Shown: positions 43,921 through 53,660 of the stretch, piece by piece
Layout: the number at the start of each line of letters is the position of its first letter
How positions within the stretch are numbered: position 1 is the first letter of the stretch
From: Burkholderia arboris
GTDB taxonomy: Bacteria > Pseudomonadota > Gammaproteobacteria > Burkholderiales > Burkholderiaceae
Assembly (NCBI RefSeq): GCF_902499125.1
Contig: NZ_CABVPX010000028.1
Span: 37,458 to 101,457 of the forward strand
Direction: 5' to 3'
Length of the DNA stretch: 64,000 nt
Notes under the pieces: generated by a model
Databases searched by the model: none
What the model was told of the DNA's origin: nothing
Seen by the model: the letters and a program-made list of their open reading frames with translations, nothing else
Position numbers and translations under genes: made by a program

Positions 43921-45057
43921 ATGAATTTTAATCCAAGGAAAAGACTATCTTTCACTCGGTGCGCACTCCTTCGGCTCTCGGCCATGATTGCCGTTGCATT
44001 CACTGTGATGGGTATGGCCAGTCGCCTCCATGCAGACCAACAAGACAATTTCCTTGGGCTCCCGCCTGATGCTCGAGAGGTACTCCAAGGTGTGAATCCG
44101 AGGATGGCCGCACTAGGTCGGAGACTCTTCTTCGACAAGCATCTCAGCGCGGACGGCTCGATCAGTTGCGCCAGTTGCCACCGACCGAATCTCGCATTCA
44201 CCGATGGATTGCAAAAGTCGTTAGGTATTGGCGATCAGATGGGTACCAGGAACGCGCCCAGCCTATGGAACGCGGCATTACTGCCCAACCAATTCTGGGA
44301 TGGCAGGCAGCTCACGCTAGAGCAACAGGCACGCGAACCACTCTTCAATGTTCGGGAACATGGCTTGACGACTGAAGCGCAGCTGATTCGGATCATCCAA
44401 AGCAACGCAAGTTACCCGACCGAATTTGCCGCGGTGTTTCCTGCCCAACAAAACATAACGACAGAGAACGTGTCGCGGGCGCTAGCGGCCTATGAGCGTA
44501 CGCTGCTGATCGGGAATTCCCCCTTTGACCGTTACGCCTATGCGGGCGACAAAGATGCGATGTCTCAAAGCGCCAAGCGCGGTCTGCTTCTTTTTGAAGG
44601 GCGTGCACAATGTGCAGCTTGCCACCTAATCGGGAAAAAATCGGCAATGTTCACCGACAACCAGTTTCATGCGTTACACGTTGGGCTTTTACCCCTAGAT
44701 TCCCGACTTGGAGAAATTGCTCAGCGTGCATTCTCGGCTCGCCGTACTGGCCGTACCGTGTCGGACATCGTTCTTAGTGACCCGGAAGTGGCTGAGCTTG
44801 GTCGATTTGTCGTTTCGCTAGATCCCAAGGATATCGGAGCATTCCGCACTCCGAGTTTAAGAAACGTCGCACTGACGTCTCCTTACATGCACGATGGAAG
44901 CATTGCAACGCTTGCGGGCGCGATCGATCAGGAAATTTACTATCGAACAACTTTGACTCGCCGCCCCATTATTTTAACGCCCGACGAAAAGAGTGATCTC
45001 GTCGCATTCCTAGAAGCCCTAACGAACGTCGAAGTAGAGTCCTTAGGCGCCGAGTGA
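43921..45057 (+). CDS. di-haem cytochrome c peroxidase (MauG family)
   Basis: 378 residues. Reduces H2O2 in the periplasm using electrons from small cytochromes. A signal peptide (LLRLSAMIAVAFTVMGMAS) is followed by two CxxCH haem motifs: CASCH near residue 83 and CAACH near 230, plus the conserved region SLDPKDIGAFRTPSLRNVAL and SPYMHDGSIATL. Start at the ATG at 43921; an upstream TTG at 43918 is less likely. No operon partner is visible. The adjacent genes are not related. Local AT content is above average, as in the RHS operon. Confidence 0.9.
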   Translation: MNFNPRKRLSFTRCALLRLSAMIAVAFTVMGMASRLHADQQDNFLGLPPDAREVLQGVNPRMAALGRRLFFDKHLSADGSISCASCHRPNLAFTDGLQKSLGIGDQMGTRNAPSLWNAALLPNQFWDGRQLTLEQQAREPLFNVREHGLTTEAQLIRIIQSNASYPTEFAAVFPAQQNITTENVSRALAAYERTLLIGNSPFDRYAYAGDKDAMSQSAKRGLLLFEGRAQCAACHLIGKKSAMFTDNQFHALHVGLLPLDSRLGEIAQRAFSARRTGRTVSDIVLSDPEVAELGRFVVSLDPKDIGAFRTPSLRNVALTSPYMHDGSIATLAGAIDQEIYYRTTLTRRPIILTPDEKSDLVAFLEALTNVEVESLGAE

Positions 45058-45499
45058 CTGTGTCGCCTCGGCGACCGGCATGCCAAGCTCAACCTCCGTC
45101 AACTCGTCTGCGATCTACTCGTCAGTGCCCTGCTCTTGTTGACTGTATGACGGTGTAGCTCTGGGTGACAAAGTCACGCTGGAACTCTCCATTTCCAAAC
45201 GAAGGGGGTAACCATCTCGGACAGCAGATTATGCTTACCAGAAGTTCAGTAAAAAGCTGTTGCAGACAACTCTTTGAGTGCGCAGTTGAGACCTCACTCT
45301 TCAACGAGGGCAGGGAAGTCGACGGAAGCGGAGGGCGTGTGTGTTCGGTTTAGCTGGCCGTGGATATCGATTACCCATTGAACCGGAGAAGTGATGCAGA
45401 TGCTTGCCCATCAGTGCGGCTGGCATTGAAATTCTTGACGACCGACTGGTCTCATCCGGCTTTCTGAAGTGGCCTTCGTTCGATATGTACGTGATTGGT
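45058..45499. other. intergenic with mobile-element debris
   Basis: No complete gene; the region leads into the OrfB remnant of the IS3-type element at 45500. Nothing else recognised. Confidence 0.35.
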
Positions 45500-45585
45500 C
45501 GTATCGGTAGAATTGCCATGGGTGGCATATTCGGCACAAACGACTGACGCTGTACCGGTCGCGGCAAGTATCGATCCAGGCGTAC
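45500..45585 (-). pseudogene. OrfB N-terminal fragment of IS3-family element
   Basis: After OrfA on the minus strand the next frame reads VKYAWIDTCRDRYSVSRLCR, the start of the IS3 OrfB, then degenerates. The rest of OrfB is lost. Confidence 0.55.
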
Positions 45586-45586
45586 T

Positions 45587-45913
45587 TCACCGCGCCTCCC
45601 TCGCAAAGTACGCCGTTGCTTTTGAGAGAATCTCAATATCGAGTTTCGCGCTGGCCAATTCCTTGCGTAGCCGACTGTTCTCCGCTTCCAGTTCGCTAAT
45701 CGGGCGAGCTGACCGTGCTGCGACCGCCTGATGAGCACCCGCCTCGCCAACGCCGTCAGCCCGGCGACTACGACGCATCCAGTTCGCTAATGTCGCCATC
45801 GGGACCCCGAGCCGTCGCGCGGCTTCATGCTGACCGACGGATTCGGCAAGCCTGACGGCCTCGACTTTGAACTCGTCCGTGTATTGCCGTTTCGGCACTG
45901 ACCCCTCTGACAT
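45587..45913 (-). CDS. IS3-family OrfA transposase
   Basis: 108 residues, starting MSEGSVPKRQYTDEFKVEAV. Helix-turn-helix of the IS3 OrfA (AARRLGVPMATLANWMRRSR) and a Leu-zipper region (ISELEAENSRLRKELASAKL). Full length for OrfA, but the partner OrfB is a stub, so the element cannot move alone. ATG at 45913. Upstream DNA toward 45960 should hold the element's end. Confidence 0.8.
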   Translation of the reverse strand: MSEGSVPKRQYTDEFKVEAVRLAESVGQHEAARRLGVPMATLANWMRRSRRADGVGEAGAHQAVAARSARPISELEAENSRLRKELASAKLDIEILSKATAYFAREAR

Positions 45914-46163
45914 GCAACCCTCCGTACATACAGGAGATTAACAAAATTCCTGCTGTACGCGAAATCAAGGCATGGTCATCGCTGAGGCGCTGCAGGCCGA
46001 CGCGTTCACTGGTTATACCGAGCTACATCTCGACGGCCGCGTCCAGAATCCGCCTGCAATCCGCGGAAATCGTTTGCGGTTCCATCGAGTGTTCATTGCT
46101 GCCGCCAAATTGCCGGCGCCCTCACGATGTGCGCCGTCCCTCATTCTTTGCCAGACATCGCCG

Positions 46164-47621
46164 TTATGTTCGGCTCCCTGCCCACACCCCCGGCCGCCGG
46201 AGGCTCCACGGCCGCGATTGCTCCAGTTGCCCAGCAAGCCGCAGCAACCTGTCCTCACGCGCGAAACCCGCCGCGAACTGCACCCCGATTGGCAACCCCG
46301 TCTTCGGATCGCTCTCCAGCGGCACCGACATCGCCGGCCCGCCTGCGACATTGAACGGCGGCGTGAACGGCGAATGTCGGAACACCCGATCCGTCCACTC
46401 GAGCCCATTCATTGACTCAGAACCCTGCGCGTAGGTGCCGATGACTGGCGCGCCATGCGGCAACGTTGGCGTCAACAGCACGTCGAACCGCTCGAACCAT
46501 GCACCAACCGCACGCGTGACGGTGTTCCGGATATCCAGGGCGGCTGCGTAATCCGTCGCCCGTGCCCGTCGGCCGTACCGGACGCAGGCCAGCGTCGCCG
46601 GCTCAAGCGTCGTTGCGTCGACCGGTCGACCGGTCGACGCCGCGATGCTGTCGATCCAGCCGATCATCGTCGCCGTCCAGATCGTCGCGTTCGCCTGCAC
46701 GAGCGCCTCCCACGACACCCCGATACCTGGCGTCTCGAGGCTCACGTGATGACCTAGCCCTTCGAGGTGGCGCGCGGTGTCGCTGACGGCAGCCGCGATC
46801 GCCGGATCGGTGCGATCACCGTTCCACGGGTCGATCATCAAGCCGATCTTCAACCTCCCCGGCTCACGGCCAACCTCGGAAAGGAAGCTATGCGCTGGCG
46901 CGGACGTGACATACGGTTCGCCCGCCGCGTCTCGGCTTTGCACAGCATCCAGCAACGCGGCGCTATCCCGCACGCTACGGCTGACGCCCAGTTGGACGCC
47001 GAACCCGGAGAACACTTCGTCCAGCGCCGGTCCGTTCGAACCGCGCCCGCGCGTCGGCTTGAGTCCGAACAGTCCGTTGTACGCGGCAGGCACACGGATC
47101 GATCCCGCCGCATCGGTCGCATGTGCGACGGGGACAACGCCTGCCGCGACGGCCGCCGCCGCGCCACCGCTCGAGCCACCCGCACTCAGTCCGAGTTGCC
47201 ACGGGTTGCGTGTCGCCCCTTGAAGCGTCGACTCGGTGGTCGTGCTGAACGCCATCTCGGGTGTCGTCGTCCGGCCGATCGTGACCAGGCCCGCGTCGCG
47301 AAAGCGCTCCATCAGAACCGAATCGCCGGCCGCTACGCATCCTTGCGCGAGGCGGCTACCCAGTTCGAGGCGCCTGCCCGCCATCGAGATTGCGATGTCC
47401 TTGATCAGGAAAGGCACGCCGGCCAACGGTCCACCTCCGTCGAGCGACACGCGTCCGCTTGCCTCGAACGGCCAATGTTCGACGATCGCGTTGAGACTTG
47501 GATTAACGACGTCGGCCGCGACGCGTGCCAATTCCGCCAGTTCCGCCGGTGTAACTTCCCGGGCGGCGACGAGCTTAGCCAGCCCGACTCCGTCAATGGC
47601 GGTGTATTCGGTGAGATTCAT
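46164..47621 (-). CDS. amidase (amidase-signature family)
   Basis: 485 residues. Hydrolyses a C-N bond in an amide with a Ser-cisSer-Lys triad. The Lys is in FLIKDIAISMAG (about residue 85), the first Ser in LSAGGSSGGAAAAVAAG (about 160), and the nucleophile Ser in TDAAGSIRVPAAYNGLFGLK (about 184). The full-length family C-terminus is present. GGAG lies 7 nt before the ATG at 47621. Divergent from a LysR gene 154 bp away, likely its regulator. Substrate unknown; GatA is unlikely because GatB/GatC neighbours are absent. Confidence 0.9.
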   Translation of the reverse strand: MNLTEYTAIDGVGLAKLVAAREVTPAELAELARVAADVVNPSLNAIVEHWPFEASGRVSLDGGGPLAGVPFLIKDIAISMAGRRLELGSRLAQGCVAAGDSVLMERFRDAGLVTIGRTTTPEMAFSTTTESTLQGATRNPWQLGLSAGGSSGGAAAAVAAGVVPVAHATDAAGSIRVPAAYNGLFGLKPTRGRGSNGPALDEVFSGFGVQLGVSRSVRDSAALLDAVQSRDAAGEPYVTSAPAHSFLSEVGREPGRLKIGLMIDPWNGDRTDPAIAAAVSDTARHLEGLGHHVSLETPGIGVSWEALVQANATIWTATMIGWIDSIAASTGRPVDATTLEPATLACVRYGRRARATDYAAALDIRNTVTRAVGAWFERFDVLLTPTLPHGAPVIGTYAQGSESMNGLEWTDRVFRHSPFTPPFNVAGGPAMSVPLESDPKTGLPIGVQFAAGFAREDRLLRLAGQLEQSRPWSLRRPGVWAGSRT

Positions 47622-47775
47622 GGGGTGCTCCGGTTGGTTTGGTACCGCCGAAGATAGGGGATCGGCGCGCAGCCGATTAGTCCGTCGTCGTGGCAAGCAT
47701 TGCCCCATCAATGGAACAATGGACGTGTTAGCCTTGCACTCCATCGTCACGACCGCTCCCTACAAGAGTGCATCC

Positions 47776-48687
47776 ATGGCAAGGGATCTGAACGACACGC
47801 TCGTCTTCGTCCACGTCGTACAGGCGGGGAGTTTCACCGGCGCGGCCAACGCGTTGCAAATTCCGAAGACAACCGTTAGCCGGCGCGTCCAGGAACTGGA
47901 AACCCATCTGGGCGCGCAGTTGCTGCACCGAACCACACGCAAGCTACGGTTGACCGAGGCGGGTACAGCCTACTTCGAGCAATGCCGCGCGATTGTCGAC
48001 CGGCTCGATGCGGCAGAAAGCGCGGTGCACCAGTTGCGCGACGGCCCGCGTGGGTGGCTGCGCGTGACCCTTCCGTATTCGTTCGGCGTCACCTGGATCG
48101 CCCCGTTGATCGCCGGCTTCCGTTCGCGCTACCCCGATGTTCGGCTCGAGATCGTCGCTACACATGTGCCGCTAGACCTGTTCGCCGAAGACGTGGATAT
48201 CGCGCTACGCTTCGGCATCCTCCCGGATTCGAGTCTGGTCGCGCGGCACCTCGGCAGCTTCGCGACATCGATTTATGCCAGCCCCGGGTATCTGGACGTC
48301 CACGGCGCGCCGTCCGGGCCAGACGATTTGCACCACCACCCAGCCCTGGTTCTGCATCAGGCCAAGGGCACCGGCTGCTACATCTGGACGCTGCGCAAAC
48401 CAGGCCGCAAGCCGGAACACTACTCCCTCGATCCGGTGATCGTCGCGAGCGATCCCGCGTTGATCCTCGATGCGGCGCGGGCGGGACAAGGCCTGATGCT
48501 GGCAATGGACATGAGCATGGAGCCAGACGTCAAGGCGGGCCGGCTACGCCGCGTATTGTCGGACTGGAAAGGCCCACCGCAGGATCTGAATGTACTGTTC
48601 CCGAAAGAACGCGCACCGTCGCCCAAGGTGCAGGCGTTCGTCCGCTATCTCCGCGAACAGCTGAGTTTCACCGACCACCGCCTCTGA
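47776..48687 (+). CDS. LysR-family transcription regulator
   Basis: 303 residues. Winged helix N-terminus (DTLVFVHVVQAGSFTGAANA, then LQIPKTTVSRRVQELETHLG) and a C-terminal effector domain of the usual length (LRVTLPYSFGVTWIAPLIAG, VDIALRFGILPDSSLVARHL). Start at the ATG at 47776; a longer open frame to 47236 is an antisense shadow of the amidase. Probably regulates the divergent amidase, with operators in the 154-bp gap (47622-47775). Confidence 0.88.
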   Translation: MARDLNDTLVFVHVVQAGSFTGAANALQIPKTTVSRRVQELETHLGAQLLHRTTRKLRLTEAGTAYFEQCRAIVDRLDAAESAVHQLRDGPRGWLRVTLPYSFGVTWIAPLIAGFRSRYPDVRLEIVATHVPLDLFAEDVDIALRFGILPDSSLVARHLGSFATSIYASPGYLDVHGAPSGPDDLHHHPALVLHQAKGTGCYIWTLRKPGRKPEHYSLDPVIVASDPALILDAARAGQGLMLAMDMSMEPDVKAGRLRRVLSDWKGPPQDLNVLFPKERAPSPKVQAFVRYLREQLSFTDHRL

Positions 48688-48689
48688 CC

Positions 48690-48815
48690 TGAGTCACCGG
48701 ATAGCCAGACTCGACCGAGCGTGGCGGGAGGTTGATAGCGATGCGCGCTATCGGGCCGGCGTTCGTTGTAGAACTGTCGCCAGCGTTCAATCCGCTCCTT
48801 CGCACCGGCCATCCC
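48690..48815 (-). pseudogene. IS3 OrfB C-terminal fragment
   Basis: A short coherent piece reads ERIERWRQFYNERRPDSAHR and YQPPATL, the RPHSAL-type end of an IS3-family integrase core. Nothing else of the element is left nearby. It adjoins the LysR gene end. Confidence 0.6.
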
Positions 48816-48925
48816 ACCAGTTCGCGGTTTGCGTGGTCGGCCCTGCGCAAACCTGCCCGGATCCAAGCCGATCGGGCTGACGACCACGACAAATATCGCC
48901 AGCCGTTGCACGATGTCGGGTTTTC

Positions 48926-49309
48926 CTATCTGTTGCCTGTTCCGACATCTCGACGCCGCACGAAAATGGTGTAATGGCCGCAAGTGCTGCACTGAACGCT
49001 CGTACCAGCTAGTGTGCCGTCGTGCCGTTCGTGGACCATGTTCTTGTCGAATCCGTCGGTCGGTCCGTCACTTGTGTATTGGGTGAGAGAGAGCGAACGG
49101 CCGCAGTTGGAACAGGCTACTGATGTGGGGCGCTTCTGGGTCTTGGCCATTTTCGCGTTTTCCTGGTCCTTTTGACGACCTCTATAGACCTCGCCTGGCC
49201 GTAGAACCCGCCACGATCTGTCACCTCGTTCCCACACCACCTTGCCGTCGGTCAGGCGCTTGAAATGCTTTAGTACGTCCTTGGAAATACGCACTCGCGG
49301 ACGAAACAC
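48926..49309 (-). CDS. zinc-ribbon-like hypothetical protein
   Basis: 127 residues from a GTG at 49309, or 74 residues from the ATG at 49150, which has AGGAA nearby. The C-terminal part has two CxxC pairs (SVACSNCGRSLSL and TSVQCSTCGHYTIF) that would bind one zinc ion, while the upstream part (SKDVLKHFKRLTDGKVVWER) is basic and helical. Possibly nucleic-acid-binding. The start is uncertain, and it is located in IS debris, so gene status is moderate. Not recognised. Confidence 0.5.
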   Translation of the reverse strand: MFRPRVRISKDVLKHFKRLTDGKVVWERGDRSWRVLRPGEVYRGRQKDQENAKMAKTQKRPTSVACSNCGRSLSLTQYTSDGPTDGFDKNMVHERHDGTLAGTSVQCSTCGHYTIFVRRRDVGTGNR

Positions 49310-49514
49310 GTACAGGCGTCGGGCACCGGCTCGGGAGGAACGTCGGCGGTAACGCGAAGGCCGACAATCGCAAGGTGCCTGTCATCGTCGATTCTCTACA
49401 ACAACGACAACTGACCCGGTATGCTTGTACGACCTGCGTGATCGCTTTCCTTTACGGCTGAGTTCTGCTGGGTCGTGGACTGAGTACGCTCGGCGCCCGG
49501 TTGATACTTCCGCA
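49310..49514. other. intergenic / recombination junction
   Basis: Non-coding-looking DNA leading to the truncated MFS gene. No repeats recognised. Confidence 0.3.
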
Positions 49515-49820
49515 CCCAATCTTTTCTTCACGTTGCCGACCGGGTGCATGGCCGCCGCACTGCAACTCGTCGCGCCCAGCCGCATGCGCGGCACCGTCGG
49601 CGCGCTCTACTCGTTCTTCGCGCAGTTGATCGGCTTCGGGCTCGGACCGACCCTGATCGCCCTCTTCACCGATCGCGTGTTCGGCAATCCGAAGATGGTC
49701 GGCGATTCGATCGGGATCGTCTGTACGATCGCGTCCGCGCTCGCGGTGTGGTTGCTGTTCGGCGCACTGCCTCACTATCGTCGGTTGCTTGCGGAGGAGC
49801 GTGGCGTTCAGGTGGGCTGA
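49515..49820 (+). pseudogene. C-terminal remnant of an MFS transporter
   Basis: About 100 codons of good transporter sequence: FFTLPTGCMAAALQLVAPSR, RGTVGALYSFFAQLIGFGLG, TIASALAVWLLFGALPHYRR. These form the last two or three membrane helices of a 12-helix permease. Upstream of 49515 the frame is no longer protein-like, so the first three quarters of the gene are deleted. It lies 340 bp before the complete MHS gene. Confidence 0.7.
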
Positions 49821-50038
49821 CTTGTGGGATTTGGACAGGATCGGTAAGCGCCGCGGCCGACGTCGCGCGCTGCCGACCCGAGACGTTTTTTGCAGCCATT
49901 CGGCAAGTGACTTCTCTTTTATTCGACGCGAGACTCACTGCCTGATTGGTCGCAACATTCCGCCTCACGTCACATCCGCGTGCATTCAGTTCGTCCATCA
50001 CGCCAACCTCATTGCCGTCTCGGCGAATGACAATTCAA

Positions 50039-50050
50039 CATCATATGATG
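50039..50050. promoter_or_regulatory. 12-bp palindrome upstream of the MHS transporter
   Basis: CATCATATGATG is a perfect palindrome followed by ATATATAAGG. It lies about 110 bp before the ATG at 50163 in an AT-rich patch, so it may overlap the promoter and bind a regulator. Which one is not known. Confidence 0.35.
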
Positions 50051-50162
50051 ATATATAAGGATGCCTGATTGAAAGATCTGGGTGCCGCAGATCGCGCTTG
50101 CCGGAACCTGTCGCCGGGCGTATGGTTTATTTCTCTATCGCCCTTTCCCGGGAGATATCAAA

Positions 50163-51533
50163 ATGGCTGCCATGCAATCCGCGGCCACGCCCCTCTCCGA
50201 CGAGGAATCCCGGCGCCAGTTGCGCCGCGCCGTCATCGCCAGCACGATTGGCACCACGATCGAATGGTATGACTTCTTCCTCTACAGCACGGTCACCGGC
50301 CTGGTCTTCGCAAAGCTGTATTTCCCGCAATCCCACCCCCTCGTCGGCACGCTGCAGGCGTTCCTGATCTATGCCGTCGGTTTTGTCGCACGGCCTGTCG
50401 GCGCGGCGATCTTCGGCCATTACGGGGACCGCATCGGACGCAAGGCCACACTGATCGTGACCCTGTTGCTGATGGGGTTCGCCACGTTCGCCGTGGCCTT
50501 CGTTCCGACCTACGCCGCGATCGGCATCTGGGGCGCGGTTATCCTCACGGTACTGCGTTTCATCCAGGGCGTCGGTGTCGGTGGCGAATGGGGCGGCTCG
50601 GTCCTGATGTCGATGGAGTGGGCGCGCACCAATGCGCATCGCGGCTTCGTCGCGTCGTGGCCGCAGTTCGGCGTGCCAGCGGGATTGTTCCTCGCCAACC
50701 TGGCCGTGCTGGCCATGAGCTGGATTTCCGGCAGTGCGTTCGTCGCGTGGGGCTGGCGCGTACCGTTTTTCCTCAGCATCGTACTGGTTGCGATCGGGCT
50801 GTATATCCGTCTGAACATTCTCGAGACGCCGATCTTCGCGAAGCTGCTGGCCGAGCGCCGGATCGAGAAGACGCCGATGCTTGAAGTCCTGCGCAAGCAG
50901 CCGAAGGATATCGTGCTGTCGGCGTTCGCGCGGATGGCCGAACAGGCGCCGTTCTATATCTACACGGCGTTCGTGTTCACTTACGGGATCACGGCGCTGG
51001 GCGTCACGCGCGAACTGCTGCTGGCGGCGGTGCTGGTCGCATCCGTGGTCGAGTTCTTCACCATTCCGCTGTTCGGGCACGTGTCGGACCTGATCGGGCG
51101 GCGGCGGATGTACATGATCGGTGCGGTTGCCGTCGGCGTGTTCGGATTCGTCTACTTCGCGATGGTCGATAGCCGGAATCCGGTATGGATCTTCGCGGCC
51201 ATCGTATTGTCGCTGGTTCCGCATTCGATGATGTACGGACCGCAGGCTGCATTGATTGCCGAGTCGTTCACCGGGCGGTTGCGGTATAGCGGCGCGTCGA
51301 TGGGTTATCAGCTCGCTTCGGTCATTGCAGGTGGTCCGGCACCGCTCATCGCCACGGCGCTGTTCGCCTACTACCACTCGGGGTATGCGATCGCGGTGTA
51401 CGTGCTGGTGTGCGCGGTGCTGAGCGTGGTCGCCGCGTCGAAGCTCGGGGACTATACGAACAAGGATATTTCGCGGGAATACGACGACGCTCGGGGGTTC
51501 GGGGATCACGGGCACGCACCGCCGGTGACTTGA
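50163..51533 (+). CDS. MHS-family metabolite:H+ symporter
   Basis: 456 residues with 12 membrane segments. Family marks include the first segment ASTIGTTIEWYDFFLYSTVT, the loop-2 motif GHYGDRIGRKATLIVTLLLM and GVGVGGEWGGSVLMSMEWAR. Substrates in this family include organic acids, proline, betaine and aromatic acids; not deduced here. GGGAG lies before the ATG at 50163, so the frame's earlier start (50082) is not used. Stands alone; possibly imports a substrate for the Rieske cluster 4 kb downstream, but that is speculation. Confidence 0.9.
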   Translation: MAAMQSAATPLSDEESRRQLRRAVIASTIGTTIEWYDFFLYSTVTGLVFAKLYFPQSHPLVGTLQAFLIYAVGFVARPVGAAIFGHYGDRIGRKATLIVTLLLMGFATFAVAFVPTYAAIGIWGAVILTVLRFIQGVGVGGEWGGSVLMSMEWARTNAHRGFVASWPQFGVPAGLFLANLAVLAMSWISGSAFVAWGWRVPFFLSIVLVAIGLYIRLNILETPIFAKLLAERRIEKTPMLEVLRKQPKDIVLSAFARMAEQAPFYIYTAFVFTYGITALGVTRELLLAAVLVASVVEFFTIPLFGHVSDLIGRRRMYMIGAVAVGVFGFVYFAMVDSRNPVWIFAAIVLSLVPHSMMYGPQAALIAESFTGRLRYSGASMGYQLASVIAGGPAPLIATALFAYYHSGYAIAVYVLVCAVLSVVAASKLGDYTNKDISREYDDARGFGDHGHAPPVT

Positions 51534-52218
51534 CGAACCGGCCGGCTCAGGCCGGCGCTGACGACCGATCCCCCGGCGTGCCGGAGCGCGCAACGGGACG
51601 ACGCGCGAACCCGGGGGATGGGATGGTCGTGCCGACGCGCGCGGTGAGCCATCGCATCGGTGAAGCTCGGGAGCCCGGCGAGGTCGGACGCTTCCCCGGC
51701 GGATTGTGCTTCGCGTGTAGACGCGATCATGGATGGCGCGCCTGTACCGTCAAGATCGGCGGCGGATCGCTCATCTGCGTCGTTCCTGCGATCTGCCGGA
51801 GCCGCCATTGCCACGCTGTCCTACCCGTCGTACGGGGCCAGGGGGGGCGATCGCGTGCGGCGTGATCTCCGTACGCGCGCCGAAGCGCACAAGCATGTTG
51901 CCGTCGCCTTCGCCGGAGAACATGCCGACACTGCGCAAGCGGCCCCTTACCCGAATCGCTCGTCTCGTTCGCGATCCTGTTTCATGTCCCGCCGGTTCCG
52001 CGACGATCGACTTGCCAGACTGAGGTGCGATCCCGCAACCTTCGAGAACGGATCCAGACAAATGGTCCAGCGTCATGCCATCGCTGTCGAATGTCACGCG
52101 TCGAAGCAACGCGCGGCCGGCCTGTGTCGCCGCGACCGCGGCCATCGCACGTCACGGCCGATTTTCGGTGAATCCTCGCGCAGCGTTAGAATATCGCCCC
52201 TTCTCACAGGAGACGAAA
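51534..52218. other. long intergenic region, nothing recognised
   Basis: About 685 bp between the MHS gene and the small gene at 52219. Frames are open by chance of GC content but without start signals. No tRNA, repeat or IS was seen. Confidence 0.4.
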
Positions 52219-52533
52219 ATGTCCTGGTTCATTTACGAAGTGCCCGAATACCACGAAGACTCTGCGCGCATCGAGCCCTTCAGCGACCTGCGTAGCCGCG
52301 TGCTGAAAACCGGTGACCTGGCCATGGCCGACGAACTGGAAAGCGTTCGCGAAAACGCCGCGGCGACGGCGGACACGCCCGAGCGCCCCTTGCGTACTCC
52401 GGAAAATCCGCATGTCTTTCCGATCCCTTACGCCGACTCCATGATCCTGGTCGGGTTCATCTTCGATCTGAAACGCGAATTCCGGCAACTGGTCGTGTCA
52501 CCCGTGGAAATGCCCTGGCTGAAAGAAGCATAA
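52219..52533 (+). CDS. hypothetical protein
   Basis: 104 residues, MSWFIYEVPEYHEDSARIEP onward, acidic and with no signal peptide or membrane segment. AGGAG lies 7 nt before the ATG at 52219. The N-terminal region is strand-rich and the middle helical; TPENPHVFPIPYADSMILVG and DLKREFRQLVVSPVEM follow. Stands alone, ending in a hairpin terminator. No family recognised; the strong ribosome binding site and good codon pattern support a real gene. Confidence 0.7.
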   Translation: MSWFIYEVPEYHEDSARIEPFSDLRSRVLKTGDLAMADELESVRENAAATADTPERPLRTPENPHVFPIPYADSMILVGFIFDLKREFRQLVVSPVEMPWLKEA

Positions 52534-52535
52534 AA

Positions 52536-52557
52536 GCCGGCCGGAACGAAAGCCGGC
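52536..52557 (+). terminator. hairpin after the gene at 52219
   Basis: GCCGGC (52536-52541) pairs with GCCGGC (52552-52557), 6-bp stem, 10-nt loop, 2 nt after the stop codon. No T-run follows. Confidence 0.45.
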
Positions 52558-53083
52558 GGGAGCGTCGCTCCTGCTCTGGAGCCGGGTCCGACTATCCAGC
52601 GCACGCTTTCGGATACACAAACCTCGAGTGGGAGCCGCGCGTCGGACTGAATCGAACTGCACAGTTATTCAATCGGGGGGAACTGCCGTGGATCTCGAGC
52701 GGGTACCGAGACGCGTTCGGCATCTTTCCCTGCACGTTGCATCCAGGCCACCACGGGGACGTGCCGCCCTCAACCATCAAGTCGAAGGCAAACGCTTCAA
52801 CCCTCTTCCGCACCGGCGCCGGGAGCGATCGAGTAACGGCCTCGCGCAGCGCGCCATTGTTCCGCTATCGGAGCAGCGTTTTTTGAGCGCCGATCCGGCA
52901 ATCGGAGTCGATCGCCTGCTTCGCTTGTTCGATGCCGCGTTTACGGCCGCGCCGTAGACAAAATTATCGCGAGTCTATCGAGCCGATCCGAGCGGTCTTG
53001 CATGTCGCGGTGCTCCGCAAACCCGCTCGATACCCGTCGCCGCCAGACCCAGCGACGGGTCGTCCCGCACGATCGCAACCCGC
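52558..53083. other. intergenic, nothing recognised
   Basis: Convergent space between the small gene at 52219 and the cupin gene. No supported gene or repeat. Confidence 0.4.
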
Positions 53084-53611
53084 TCAGGCCCCCGACGTCA
53101 GCGCCACGCGATGCTCGGTCTTGTTCAGATGGGCGACGGCGCCGTTCCGTTTTGCGAGTGCGTACATTTCGTCGATGCCGACCGTCACGAGCACGCTGCC
53201 GTCCTGATCCAGAATCTGAAGCGGCCCGTGAAAGATGGCGAGCATCAGCGCACCGTCGTCGGAGCCCGGTGCGTGCGTGACACCGCCCGCCTCGAGCATG
53301 AAATCGTCGGCGAACACCTGGCCGTTGTCGTAGAAGAACGAACCCGAGAGCATGAAGATCTCGACGGCTCCCATGTGCTTGTGCGGGGCAAATCGCGAGC
53401 CGGGATCGAAGGTGTTCAGCACGACCATGTAACCGCGGTTTTCGTCGAAATTGAGGATCTTGTACTGAATGCCTTCGAGGCCGGGCTTGTCGAGCCGCGT
53501 CCACGGAATCAGCTTCGAGCGCGTGATGAATCCGCCGTCGTTCAGGCGGCAATGCGTGGCATGCTGCGGATCGGCTGCGCCGACGGCGGCGTTCGTCATG
53601 GGGTGAGTCAT
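53084..53611 (-). CDS. cupin-domain protein (ChrR/aromatic dioxygenase-like)
   Basis: 175 residues. One cupin barrel is visible: FDPGSRFAPHKHMGAVEIFM (metal-binding HxH with downstream Glu), then FYDNGQVFADDFMLEAGGVTHAPG with a further His. Some relatives are Fe-dependent dioxygenases acting on hydroxylated aryl ketones. Whether this cleaves a carbon-carbon bond is unknown. The ATG at 53611 follows GGAG by 10 nt; the ATG at 53599 is an alternative. It lies 49 bp downstream of the LuxR gene, in the same direction, so probably in one unit. Confidence 0.75.
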   Translation of the reverse strand: MTHPMTNAAVGAADPQHATHCRLNDGGFITRSKLIPWTRLDKPGLEGIQYKILNFDENRGYMVVLNTFDPGSRFAPHKHMGAVEIFMLSGSFFYDNGQVFADDFMLEAGGVTHAPGSDDGALMLAIFHGPLQILDQDGSVLVTVGIDEMYALAKRNGAVAHLNKTEHRVALTSGA

Positions 53612-53660
53612 GGTTGTTGTGCTCCAGGATGAAGCGACCGGCTGGCCGCGAACGCACAAT

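Noticed and set aside
45301..45750. 149-codon minus-strand frame across IS debris
   Set aside because: Overlaps OrfA in another frame, and its sequence is not protein-like beyond the short OrfB start.
50127..51593. 488-codon frame on the minus strand
   Set aside because: Antisense to the MHS transporter; composition is that of a reversed membrane protein gene.
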